Positions 1 through 6,913 of a stretch of DNA of 10,687 nucleotides are shown piece after piece (position 1 is the stretch's first letter; every line of letters starts with the position of its first letter). A program made the translations under genes and the position numbers. The notes under the pieces are model-generated. The model had not been told where the DNA came from. It ran no database searches and saw nothing but the letters and a program-made list of their open reading frames with translations. Origin of the DNA: Desulfuromusa sp. (GTDB taxonomy: Bacteria; Desulfobacterota; Desulfuromonadia; Desulfuromonadales; Geopsychrobacteraceae); the NCBI GenBank assembly GCA_029933365.1, contig JAOZOH010000097.1, forward strand, positions 1-10,687. The letters are read 5' to 3'.

Positions 1-632
1 ACTTTATCTGCATCGACCAGTGCTTGAACAAAAGTGAAGTATTGCTCTTCATTCAACGGACAGTTGATATAATCATCCCCTCCCTTATCATAGCGTGAAG
101 CGCGCCAGGCGATAGTAAAATCGATAGAATCAACTTCGACAATCGGCGCAATAGCATCATAAAAATAGAGATGTTCACTGCCAGTCAAATTTGCCAGTTC
201 AACTGAAAGGGCTGCTGAGGTCAGGGGTCCGCTAGCGAGGATAGTTGTCCCTGCCTCAGGTAGTTGGGTGACTTCTTCCCGCATTAGCTCAATATTTGGT
301 TCTGCGGCAATTTTAGCGCTGATATAGCTAGAAAACTCATCCCGATCAACCGCCAGGGCACCCCCAGCCGGGACTGCTGTAGCATCTGCTGCTTCGATAA
401 ATAAAGAACCCGCACGGCGCAATTCTTCTTTAAGGCAGCCGACCGCGTTATTCATCCCGGCACCACGCAAGCTGTTAGAACAGACCAGTTCAGCCAACCC
501 CTCACTTTGATGGGCAGGGGAGAACCGCAATGGTTTCATTTCAACTAATTTAACCTGACAGCCCTCTTTTGCTGCTTGCCAGGCCGCTTCACATCCAGCT
601 AATCCAGCGCCGATAATTGTAATCTCTAGCAT
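1..632 (-). CDS. trmFO: TrmFO, FADH2/methylene-THF-dependent tRNA (uracil-54-C5)-methyltransferase (3' part off window)
   Basis: This is the N-terminal 210 residues of TrmFO, which makes ribothymidine at position 54 in the T-loop of tRNA using methylene-tetrahydrofolate as carbon donor and reduced FAD. The protein opens with [18 protein letters not shown], a Rossmann dinucleotide-binding motif (G8, G10, G13) at the very N-terminus, as usual for the family. The conserved CSNSLRG block follows at residues 51-57; its cysteine (C51) corresponds to a cysteine studied in characterised TrmFO proteins. Further family-like segments are the [10 protein letters not shown] stretch near residue 33 and [11 protein letters not shown] and [12 protein letters not shown] towards the window edge. 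The second functional cysteine (around residue 223 in the family) would lie outside the window. The ATG at 632 gives the expected N-terminus, but I see no good ribosome binding site in front of it. It follows topA on the same strand across a 113-bp gap containing a large hairpin, and topA-trmFO adjacency is common in bacteria. Identity is confident; GidA/MnmG is excluded by the short pre-motif N-terminus and the CSNSLR block. Confidence 0.95.
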   Translation of the reverse strand, partial: MLEITIIGAGLAGCEAAWQAAKEGCQVKLVEMKPLRFSPAHQSEGLAELVCSNSLRGAGMNNAVGCLKEELRRAGSLFIEAADATAVPAGGALAVDRDEFSSYISAKIAAEPNIELMREEVTQLPEAGTTILASGPLTSAALSVELANLTGSEHLYFYDAIAPIVEVDSIDFTIAWRASRYDKGGDDYINCPLNEEQYFTFVQALVDADK

Positions 633-645
633 TTGTTTAAACCAG

Positions 646-729
646 ACAGATAAATTTGCCACCAAGGCACCAAGGCACCAAGAAAAGCAAAATTATCTGT
701 TTTTCTTGGTGCCTTGGCGTCTTGGTGGC
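646..729. repeat. Large imperfect hairpin with interleaved second inverted repeat, topA-trmFO intergenic
   Basis: Arms at 658-686 and 701-729 are inverted copies matching at 27 of 29 positions around a 14-base loop (687-700). Each arm is built from a CACCAAGG-type 8-mer repeated two to three times. The loop itself is complementary, 13 of 14, to 646-659, the bases just outside the hairpin, so the order is X-Y-X'-Y' rather than a simple nested palindrome. On the minus-strand transcript (topA to trmFO) the two pairings compete, because the second partner overlaps the end of the first arm by two bases. Neither strand has a T-run after the big stem, so it is not a canonical intrinsic terminator. 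It could act as an mRNA 3'-end stabiliser or processing site for topA, as an attenuator-like switch for trmFO, or simply be a dispersed REP-like repeat. The structure is seen directly; any function is inference. Confidence 0.85.
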
Positions 730-745
730 TATATAGGGTAGAGGG

Positions 746-3112
746 TCAAGATGTCTTTTTTGTCGTTTTTTTTGCTGTTACTTTCTTCTTTGCCGCAGGT
801 TTCTTTTTTGTGGCGGCTTTTTTAGCTGGGGCTTTTTTAACCGGCGGGATCAATTCTTTTTCCCAGTCGCAATTTTCCTGCGGGCAGCGCTGCACCGTAC
901 CCCACCGTTTGGTCGTTTTGATCTCCGTCAGTGGCCAGCCACATTTTGGACATGGCTCTTCTTTGGGTGGATTCCAAAGGGCATATTTACATTTGGGATA
1001 ACGATTGCAGGAGTAAAAGATTTTTCCGTAACGGCTCTTCTTCTCCATCATCTCTCCCTCACCACATTCGGGGCAGGTAATGCCGAGGGATTTGGGCTTT
1101 TCCAATGGCTGAATATTTTTACATTTGGGATATCCACTGCAGGCCAGAAATTTACCGTAGCGACCCGTTTTGATCAACATCGGTGAGCCGCATTTATCAC
1201 ATTTTTCATCCGAAACAACTGGTTCCTCGGCTGCTTCCCCATCGGAGCTAAGTGGTTCGGTGTGGCGGCAATCAGGGAAGCCGGAACAGGCCAGAAAACG
1301 ACCTGAGCGACCCAGTTTGATCACCAGTTCTTTGCCACATTCAGGGCATATTTTGTCAGTTTTTTCGGTTGTGACATCCGCTTTGCTGACCTCTTGATCC
1401 TTGCGGCGTAACAGGGCAATGAAGGGATCCCAAAATTGTTTGATCAATGGAATCCAAGCCAACTCACCACGTGAAATAGCGTCAAGCTCTTCTTCCAAAG
1501 TGGCAGTAAAGTCATAATCAACGTATTGGCTGAAATGTTCCGTCAGCAACTTGGTCACGACACGCCCGGTATCTTCCGGAAAGAAGGTTCGCTTTTCCAA
1601 GCGGACATATTTTCTGGTGACCAGAGTATTCATAATGCTGGCGTAGGTTGATGGACGCCCAATACCATATTCTTCCAGTGTTTTAACCAGACTGGCTTCA
1701 GTAAAGCGCGGTGGTGGCTGGGTAAAGTGTTGGTCGGGAGTCAGTTGTTTCCTGGTCAGCTTTTCACCTTCACTCAACGGCGGGAGCAAGCCTTCTTTGT
1801 TTTCATCATCACCGTTGTCTGTCCCCTCGATATACAGTGCCATAAAACCAGGGAAGCGGATCGTCTGACCGGTAGCGCGAAAACTATAACGTTCGCCAGC
1901 GGCAATATCGACCCTGGTGGCATCGAAAATTGCCTGCGTCATTTGTGATGCCACGGTGCGCTTCCAGATCAACTCATAGAGACGTTGCTGGTCTGAACTT
2001 AGATATTGTTTCAGCTGTGCTGGAGTACGGGCCACAGAGGTTGGCCGAACCGCCTCATGCGCTTCCTGGGCATTTTTGCTTTTGTTTTTGAAAACCCGCG
2101 GTTTTTCCAGGGCGTAACTTTTGTCATAAAGTTGGCAGATAACTTCACGCGCTTCACTGGTTGCCATTGTTGACAAAGCAACAGAGTCAGTTCGCATATA
2201 AGTAATCAAGCCGTGTGTTCCATCCTCAACCTTAATCCCTTCATACAGCTTCTGTGCAACACTCATCGTCTTACGCGCTGAAAAACCAAGTTTACGGCTG
2301 GCTTCCTGCTGCAGGGTGCTGGTGGTAAAGGGGGGGGCGGGGTTGCGTTTGCGTGCCTTTTTTTCCAGAGAGGATACTTGAAACTGTACCTGTTCCAGCT
2401 CAACAAGAATGTCTTCTGCCTGTTCCTGAGTGGTGATAGCAAACTTATTGAGTGTCTTACCGTCACAACTGTGCAGTTTTGCCGTCAATGGACTTTTGGC
2501 TAGGTTGGACAAAAGAGCCTCAATGGTCCAGAATTCACGTGGATTAAATGCGTCTATATCATCTTCACGTTCACATATAAGACGTAATGCGACCGATTGA
2601 ACCCGTCCTGCAGACAATCCATAGCGAATTTTCTTCCACAGAAATGGTGACAGGTTGAAGCCGACCAAATAATCGAGCACTGAACGAGCTTGTTGGGCAT
2701 CAACCATGTCACGATCAATGGAACGTGGATGAGCCATCGCTTCATCGATAGCTGTCTGGGTGATTTCATTGAAAGTTACCCTCTTAACTGTCGGTTTTTT
2801 GGCTTGCTCATCGATGTTGAGGGCTTCCAGAAGATGCCAGGCAATGGCCTCACCCTCACGGTCGAGGTCAGTTGCAAGGATTAATTCGCTACTTTTAGCA
2901 ACTTCCTTTTTCAGTACGCTGATATGTTTAGCACTATCCGGCAGTATCTGATAATTGGGCTTGAAGTTATTCTCAATATCAACTGAACCTTGCTTACTTG
3001 GTAAGGCGCGGACGTGACCGTAGGAGGCAAGCACTTTATAGCCCTTGCCTAGAAATTTTTCGATGGTTTTTGCTTTCGCCGGAGATTCGACGATAACCAG
3101 TGATTGTGCCAT
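746..3112 (-). CDS. topA: DNA topoisomerase I (type IA, omega protein) with four zinc ribbons and Lys/Ala-rich tail
   Basis: Type IA topoisomerase, relaxing negatively supercoiled DNA by transient single-strand cleavage through a 5'-phosphotyrosine. The Toprim domain is at the N-terminus (VIVESPAKAKTIEKFLG, glutamate E9) with the acidic TDLDREGE triad at D82, D84 and E86. The catalytic core shows LSAGRVQS at 166-173 and the active-site tyrosine Y305 in GLITYMRTDS (301-310). EEYGIGRPSTYASIM at 480-494 is also typical. Four C-terminal zinc ribbons follow, each with four cysteines: C589/592/609/615, C638/641/658/664, C680/683/702/708 and C721/724/743/748. Residues 758-788 form a basic Lys/Ala/Thr tail, probably binding DNA non-specifically. 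At 788 residues it is close to full length for the bacterial enzyme. The ATG at 3112 is preceded by AGAGGA about five bases upstream and gives the standard MAQSLVIVESPAKA start. It lies downstream of smg and upstream of trmFO on the same strand. Confidence 0.98.
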   Translation of the reverse strand: MAQSLVIVESPAKAKTIEKFLGKGYKVLASYGHVRALPSKQGSVDIENNFKPNYQILPDSAKHISVLKKEVAKSSELILATDLDREGEAIAWHLLEALNIDEQAKKPTVKRVTFNEITQTAIDEAMAHPRSIDRDMVDAQQARSVLDYLVGFNLSPFLWKKIRYGLSAGRVQSVALRLICEREDDIDAFNPREFWTIEALLSNLAKSPLTAKLHSCDGKTLNKFAITTQEQAEDILVELEQVQFQVSSLEKKARKRNPAPPFTTSTLQQEASRKLGFSARKTMSVAQKLYEGIKVEDGTHGLITYMRTDSVALSTMATSEAREVICQLYDKSYALEKPRVFKNKSKNAQEAHEAVRPTSVARTPAQLKQYLSSDQQRLYELIWKRTVASQMTQAIFDATRVDIAAGERYSFRATGQTIRFPGFMALYIEGTDNGDDENKEGLLPPLSEGEKLTRKQLTPDQHFTQPPPRFTEASLVKTLEEYGIGRPSTYASIMNTLVTRKYVRLEKRTFFPEDTGRVVTKLLTEHFSQYVDYDFTATLEEELDAISRGELAWIPLIKQFWDPFIALLRRKDQEVSKADVTTEKTDKICPECGKELVIKLGRSGRFLACSGFPDCRHTEPLSSDGEAAEEPVVSDEKCDKCGSPMLIKTGRYGKFLACSGYPKCKNIQPLEKPKSLGITCPECGEGEMMEKKSRYGKIFYSCNRYPKCKYALWNPPKEEPCPKCGWPLTEIKTTKRWGTVQRCPQENCDWEKELIPPVKKAPAKKAATKKKPAAKKKVTAKKTTKKTS

Positions 3113-3196
3113 CTGTTTCCTCTATGTGCGTCATTTCGGACAAAACCGAAGGAGCAGTTGTGAACAAAGTTAAGTTATTTGCGTAACTTTATTTTT

Positions 3197-3676
3197 TTAA
3201 TGGTAGATACGACCCCAGTCGTTTTCCAGAAAACAGTCGATCTCTCGTAACCAGAGACTGTTCGAACGTGACAGGAGATTGAGTATTGTGATCAATTTGA
3301 TTTCTTGCTCAGTGATCGGATCTTCTGCCGCACGGATTGCCCGCTCAATAATTTCTTCCTGTGCTTCGTCTGAAAGCAATCCCAAAGTGCGAACCTTGAC
3401 CAAAAACCCTCTCGCCTCGGTTGTAAGCTTCTGCTGCTCCACGGTGCTAAATACCCGATAGGTGGGTAGATTCATCAGTGGTGCAACGGATGCTGATTCA
3501 GCTTGAGGCTGTAGAGCAATCGTTTCCATCCAGGAGAAGGCATCATTGATCTCATCAGCATCAAAGCCAACTGATATCAATTCTGTCTTCAGTTCCTGTT
3601 CACTGATTGGGGTGTCTTCCGCTCCCAGAACATATTGGGCGATCAGATTGACAATCGCCAGAACTCGCTCACGCAA
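3197..3676 (-). CDS. smg: Smg family protein (DUF494)
   Basis: Small acidic, mostly helical protein of the Smg/DUF494 family, encoded between dprA and topA as in many proteobacteria; E. coli has dprA-smg followed by a gene for a topoisomerase zinc-finger fragment. The biochemical role is not established. Recognisable parts are LRERVLAIVNLIAQYVL at the N-terminus, then the ELISVGFDADEINDAFSWME helix pair, RVFSTVEQQKLTTEARGFL in the middle, and EREII-like helices ending in an Asn-Asp-Trp tail and final histidine. The start is ambiguous. I use the TTG at 3676, which gives 159 residues, close to E. coli Smg, and has GGAGGT directly upstream. An ATG at 3688 and a TTG at 3700 are in frame but lack a ribosome binding site. 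The dprA stop codon is at 3704-3706, so the genes are almost contiguous and probably translationally linked. The gap to topA is 84 bases and shows only weak hairpins. Confidence 0.9.
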   Translation of the reverse strand: MRERVLAIVNLIAQYVLGAEDTPISEQELKTELISVGFDADEINDAFSWMETIALQPQAESASVAPLMNLPTYRVFSTVEQQKLTTEARGFLVKVRTLGLLSDEAQEEIIERAIRAAEDPITEQEIKLITILNLLSRSNSLWLREIDCFLENDWGRIYH

Positions 3677-3679
3677 GGA

Positions 3680-3685
3680 ACCTCC
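3680..3685 (-). promoter_or_regulatory. Ribosome binding site deciding the smg start
   Basis: GGAGGT on the minus strand lies three bases before the TTG at 3676 (five if only GGAG pairs). It lies inside the coding sequence if the ATG at 3688 were used. It is the only strong Shine-Dalgarno sequence near the 5' end of smg, so it favours the internal TTG start. Confidence 0.5.
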
Positions 3686-3703
3686 CATAATGGGTGTCAA
3701 TAT

Positions 3704-4792
3704 TTATAGCTGTCCACGGATATAATGGTTTCCCGGGAGTGTTTGTATTCCTCCCCGGAGCTCTAGGTCGAGTAAAATAGCGGAAAGCTCCATGGGAGTC
3801 AAGCCGCATTCCCGGGCTATTTCGTCACTATGTCGGGGTTCATGCCCAAGTATCTGGAAGACACTTAGGGCTGGCTCTTCCAGTTGCTCTGAGAAATTAC
3901 TATACTGCCGCTTTTCCTGTTTCGTTGGGTGATTCGGCCAGAGCACCTGTAAAATATCCTCAGCTTCAGTGACAAGTTGAGCCCCTTCTTTCAACAGCCT
4001 GTTGGTCCCCTTGCTATTGGGATTATGCAGAGCTCCCGGGATTGCAAACAGTTCGCGCCCCTGTTCCAGAGCAAAGTCACCAGTAATTAAGGAGCCACTT
4101 CTTTCGGCCGCTTCGACAATCAGCACGCCACGACTGAGGCCACTGATGATGCGATTTCGACCAGGAAAATGTCCAGCGAGGGGCGGGGTTTCAGGTGGGT
4201 ATTCGGTGATAATGGCATTTGCCTGCTGAATTTCCAGAAAGAGTTGACTGTTTTCCGGCGGGTAAATTCGATCTATGCCACACCCGAGGACGGCAATGGT
4301 TGCACCTTTGGCGTCGAGTGCTCCCCGGTGTGCTGCACTGTCAACTCCACGCGCCAAGCCGCTGACGATACAAACATCATGATGCGCAAGGGTTGTTGCC
4401 AGTTCTCTGGTCAAGGTCAACCCTGCACTAGTGGCGCGTCGTGAACCGACAATGGCAAAGCAATCATTAGCAGGTAATGTTCCACGTAAATAGAGAAGAG
4501 CTGGCGGATCATGGATTTCGCGCAGTAGAGACGGGTAATCATCATCCCAAAAACTGATCAGGCGGACTTGGTGTGATTCTAATTTGTGACAGATTTGCTG
4601 GAATTTTTGATCATTTTCAGTGGGAACTTTGTTGCAGAGATTTTCTGTCAGCCCCGCTTCTCGCCAATGCTGTGGCGGAGCGTTAAGCGCGGCACTGAAA
4701 TTTTTAAAATATTGGTGAAGTTTAAATAGAGCAGTGCGCCCCAGGCCGGGAGTCAGGTGCAGTCTCAGTAAAGCTTGTTGTGAAGCATTCAT
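3704..4792 (-). CDS. dprA: DNA processing protein DprA (Smf)
   Basis: DprA binds single-stranded DNA entering the cell and loads RecA in natural transformation; homologues also occur in bacteria not known to be competent. The 362 residues show the usual three parts. An N-terminal helix-hairpin-helix/SAM-like region covers about 1-75 (LTPGLGRTALFKLHQYF). An extended Rossmann fold covers about 80-285, with the signatures AIVGSRRATSAG (113-124), IVSGLARGVDSAAHRGAL (142-159), VLGCGIDRIYPPEN (168-181), HFPGRNRIISGLSRG (208-222) and RSGSLITGDFALEQGR (231-246). A winged-helix C-terminal domain covers about 303-362 (HSDEIARECGLTPMELSAIL). The ATG at 4792 has AGGGGA four bases upstream. It is the first gene of the dprA-smg-topA-trmFO run. 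No clear promoter is visible between it and the terminator at about 5000; that gap is mostly a palindromic repeat. Confidence 0.97.
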   Translation of the reverse strand: MNASQQALLRLHLTPGLGRTALFKLHQYFKNFSAALNAPPQHWREAGLTENLCNKVPTENDQKFQQICHKLESHQVRLISFWDDDYPSLLREIHDPPALLYLRGTLPANDCFAIVGSRRATSAGLTLTRELATTLAHHDVCIVSGLARGVDSAAHRGALDAKGATIAVLGCGIDRIYPPENSQLFLEIQQANAIITEYPPETPPLAGHFPGRNRIISGLSRGVLIVEAAERSGSLITGDFALEQGRELFAIPGALHNPNSKGTNRLLKEGAQLVTEAEDILQVLWPNHPTKQEKRQYSNFSEQLEEPALSVFQILGHEPRHSDEIARECGLTPMELSAILLDLELRGGIQTLPGNHYIRGQL

Positions 4793-4820
4793 TTGTCCCC
4801 TCCCGAAAGCAGATCAGTGG

Positions 4821-4972
4821 TGATGGCGTCGCAAAAAGTCCACCCCACGGTGTTGCAGCGGTTTTTCAAGACCTTGACATACCATATGTATGCCTTCGTC
4901 CTTGAAAAACCACTACGCCTTGTGGAACGAAATTTTTGCTTAGCCATCTGATTCATTTTTGCGAGTGCATCA
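4821..4972. repeat. 152-bp palindromic MITE-like element upstream of dprA
   Basis: The ends are 17-bp imperfect inverted repeats: TGATGGCGTCGCAAAAA at 4821-4837 and, on the other strand, TGATGCACTCGCAAAAA at 4972-4956 (14 of 17 identical). Inside, 4822-4948 can fold into one long broken hairpin. GATGGC (4822-4827) pairs with GCCATC (4943-4948), GCAAAAA (4831-4837) with TTTTTGC (4933-4939), GGTTTTTCAAG (4860-4870) with CTTGAAAAACC (4901-4911), and CATAC (4878-4882) with GTATG (4888-4892). There is no open reading frame of note and no obvious target-site duplication. It resembles dispersed repeats I associate with Desulfuromonadales genomes, but this is recollection, unchecked. It lies between the terminator of the LysM operon and the dprA ribosome binding site, so it is in or near the dprA promoter region. 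Confidence 0.75.
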
Positions 4973-4990
4973 ATGGTACGTGTTGCAAAT

Positions 4991-5023
4991 AAAAAAGGAT
5001 TGAAATAACTCCAATCCTTTTTT
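4991..5023 (-). terminator. Intrinsic terminator of the lipoprotein-LysM operon
   Basis: A perfect 12-bp stem, AAAAAAGGATTG at 4991-5002 with CAATCCTTTTTT at 5012-5023, encloses a 9-base loop. On the minus strand the stem ends in a run of six Ts and lies 25 bases past the LysM gene stop. The plus strand also has a T-run, so it could work in both directions, but no plus-strand gene ends here. Confidence 0.9.
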
Positions 5024-5048
5024 ATCGTTTGTTATCTTGTAGTAAAAA

Positions 5049-6068
5049 CTAATTGGTTACAACCGATACCTTATCTCCAATATATGCGGCGTTAACACTT
5101 TTGATAATGATAGCTGAAGCGGTGTTGGCTTTTGTTTCAATGGTAATTGCGGCACCCAGAACGGCATCGGGTAATTGAATTGAGCCAGCCTGCTTAATGA
5201 TTTCATCAGATGCTTTGCGTGGTCGGGAAAGATAAAATAAATTTCCACTTGCCAAACCATCGTCACTGCCGAGGTCAACAAAAATCACATCGTTAACTGA
5301 TAAGGTGCTCTTCCTGTCCCGTCCTGCAATGATGTAGCCCCCTTGATCGGTGGTGCCACGCTGTAGAGTAATCTCTTTGCGCTGCGGGATGTATTCAAAC
5401 AGTTCTGCACCCCGAGTGATTTCACGGAAGACTTCACCAATTTTGGCAACGACAGTTTCTCCGTTGATTTCAGTGACCTGCAGGAACCCTAGATTATGCA
5501 TCATGGTTCCGAGTGGCTCGTTGGTCTGTGGATGTTTGATTACATCTCCCCGTTCGAATAATCCGTAGGTATCGCCGACTGTAACACTTGCGGTGTCCTT
5601 CATTTTGAGAAACACCACATCACGTTGCGTCAGCAAGATCCGATTGTCGACCGAATCAACCAGAATTCCCAGTGGTTCTTCATCGGTGAGGATAAATCCG
5701 TCACCACTACCTGTCGATTTTATTTTGATTGATTCCGCGTCCACACTGGTCAGAGTTGGTGGTGCTATCTGAGCGCTCTCTTCCGTTTTTCCTGCTTCTG
5801 GATAAGCGGGAACAATTTCAAGGCGACCATCCAGAATACGTATTTTCTGTCCCGGGAAAATCAGATGTGGGTTGGTGATTTCTGGATTTTTTGCCCAGAC
5901 ATTTGGCCAGTAATACGGATCATCAATAAAACGTTGGGAGAGATCCCAGAGGGTGTCTCCCTTTTTGATGGTGTAGATTTGTTCTTCAGCGGCCATTGTT
6001 AAACTTGTCCCTGACAAGATCAGCAATAGAACCAGCAGCGATAACCAGCGAAAGAGTGTTCGTGTCAT
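5049..6068 (-). CDS. Secreted LysM-domain protein with duplicated beta-rich C-terminal region
   Basis: Predicted exported protein of 339 residues. Residues 1-27 form a signal peptide: basic MTRTLFR, a Leu-rich core, and likely cleavage after the alanines of TMAA. A LysM domain follows at about 31-78 (YTIKKGDTLWDLSQRF, then PYYWPNVWAKNPEI and HLIFPGQKIRI), which normally binds peptidoglycan. After a linker, two similar segments are visible, roughly 148-225 and 258-338. Both start with D-V-[VI]-F, continue with G-[DN]-x-[YF]-x-L-x-x-R and a [PV]-L-G turn, and end with alternating hydrophobic strands and I-x-x-G-[AD]. They look like an internal duplication of a small beta domain that I cannot name. 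The ATG at 6068 has GAGGG about seven bases upstream. It lies 30 bases after the TPR lipoprotein gene, so the two are probably co-transcribed and act together in the periplasm or cell wall. Precise function unknown. Confidence 0.85.
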   Translation of the reverse strand: MTRTLFRWLSLLVLLLILSGTSLTMAAEEQIYTIKKGDTLWDLSQRFIDDPYYWPNVWAKNPEITNPHLIFPGQKIRILDGRLEIVPAYPEAGKTEESAQIAPPTLTSVDAESIKIKSTGSGDGFILTDEEPLGILVDSVDNRILLTQRDVVFLKMKDTASVTVGDTYGLFERGDVIKHPQTNEPLGTMMHNLGFLQVTEINGETVVAKIGEVFREITRGAELFEYIPQRKEITLQRGTTDQGGYIIAGRDRKSTLSVNDVIFVDLGSDDGLASGNLFYLSRPRKASDEIIKQAGSIQLPDAVLGAAITIETKANTASAIIIKSVNAAYIGDKVSVVTN

Positions 6069-6098
6069 CAGTTCCCTCTCAGACAGAGCTGTGAACCG

Positions 6099-6785
6099 TT
6101 AATTGGTCGGTTCGTCGCTCCGGTAAAATTGTTGCGCTTCTGGACTTTCTGGAAAGCGGTTGCGCAACTGTTCTAGAACGTTGTCGGCTTGTATTGGTAG
6201 CCCCTGTTGGCGGTAGATCTGTGCTAATTGTGTTAATGCTGCAGGGGCTTTAGCTTGGGCATTAGGATCAACAACAATCTGGTGCAGATTGTCTATTGCT
6301 AAGTCGGTTTTTCCTTGGGATAATTGAGCCGTGGCCAGCCAGTAGCGGGCATTGGGAGAATATTGGTGAGCTGGGAAATCACGTAGAAAACTTTGGAAAC
6401 CAACTTCAGCAGATAACATCTGGCCAGCAGCCAGGTTTGAAAATGCCGCCAGATAGGACGATGCGGAAGCGGCTATGCTGACGACTTCCTGATTCGGGAT
6501 GAATTGACCAGAAGGTGTTAGTAGCTCTGGTGTTTGCAGATTACCCTGGATTTGTGCTGAGATTGCATTTTTACCTGTCAATTGTTGCTGAAGTTGAGCA
6601 AATTGCTGCTGTATCTGCTGCAATTGAGTCGCTTGTTCCTGCTGTTGCAGTTTTATTTCACGTAGCTGATCCTTCAATGCTCCTGAAGGGGCAAGGCCTG
6701 GTGTCGGAGCACAGGAACTGAGCAAAAGAACAGACCCCAAAATTGGGATGAGCCCAGTTATCAGGAATGAGTGGGGGCGCTTCAT
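6099..6785 (-). CDS. Outer-membrane lipoprotein with coiled coil and TPR repeats (CpoB/YbgF-like)
   Basis: 228-residue lipoprotein. A signal peptide ends in the lipobox LLSSC with lipidated cysteine C25. The next residue is Ala rather than Asp, which by the E. coli rule predicts outer-membrane sorting. Residues 36-70 are a Gln/Leu-rich heptad region, a likely coiled coil. A spacer follows, then about 105-220 forms tetratricopeptide helices: SYLAAFSNLAAGQMLSAEVG, ARYWLATAQLSQGKTDLAID, LTQLAQIYRQQGLPIQADNV and RFPESPEAQ. The coiled coil plus TPR layout matches CpoB/YbgF, the Tol-Pal partner, but CpoB is usually a soluble periplasmic protein next to tol-pal genes, which are absent here. I therefore do not assign that name. 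The start ATG at 6785 has only a GGAG 13 bases upstream, so translation initiation may be modest. A consensus-like promoter lies about 60-90 bases upstream. It probably forms an operon with the LysM gene. Confidence 0.85.
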   Translation of the reverse strand: MKRPHSFLITGLIPILGSVLLLSSCAPTPGLAPSGALKDQLREIKLQQQEQATQLQQIQQQFAQLQQQLTGKNAISAQIQGNLQTPELLTPSGQFIPNQEVVSIAASASSYLAAFSNLAAGQMLSAEVGFQSFLRDFPAHQYSPNARYWLATAQLSQGKTDLAIDNLHQIVVDPNAQAKAPAALTQLAQIYRQQGLPIQADNVLEQLRNRFPESPEAQQFYRSDEPTN

Positions 6786-6846
6786 AAGCTTAACAGAACT
6801 CCAGATTCAATTCGGGAAATAAAACAATAAAAACTAATCTGTAAAA

Positions 6847-6873
6847 ATTATAGTTTTCTTAACTGGTTGTCAA
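6847..6873 (-). promoter_or_regulatory. Sigma70-type promoter for the lipoprotein-LysM operon
   Basis: On the minus strand, TTGACA (6873-6868) and TATAAT (6852-6847) both match the consensus exactly, separated by 15 bp, two short of the optimum. The start site would be near 6840, giving a leader of about 55 bases before the ATG at 6785. The surroundings are AT-rich. It lies just past the stop of the methyltransferase gene, so the downstream operon can be transcribed independently. Confidence 0.65.
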
Positions 6874-6913
6874 GCTGGAAAGATGAGAATACTCCAAAAA
6901 AGCCTTTAAATCA

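Noticed and set aside
659..686. CRISPR-like tandem repeat
   Set aside because: The CACCAAGG units are contiguous 8-mers without spacers and form a hairpin arm; no cas genes are present.
714..1001. Plus-strand Phe/Ala-rich reading frame
   Set aside because: It is the antisense of the lysine-rich tail and last zinc ribbons of TopA; the composition is a mirror effect and there is no ribosome binding site.
3166..3198. Hairpin with T-run between smg and topA
   Set aside because: The stem is only 6-7 bp and AT-rich, and the T-run follows on the plus strand, where no gene ends; it is not oriented to terminate the minus-strand operon.
4860..4911. Intrinsic terminator inside the palindromic element
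   Set aside because: The perfect 11-bp arms are separated by 30 bases and not followed by a T-run; they are better explained as part of the 152-bp repeat.
6881..6913. Terminator after the methyltransferase gene
   Set aside because: Only very short AT or 3-bp GC pairings are possible; no stable stem followed by a T-run on the minus strand.
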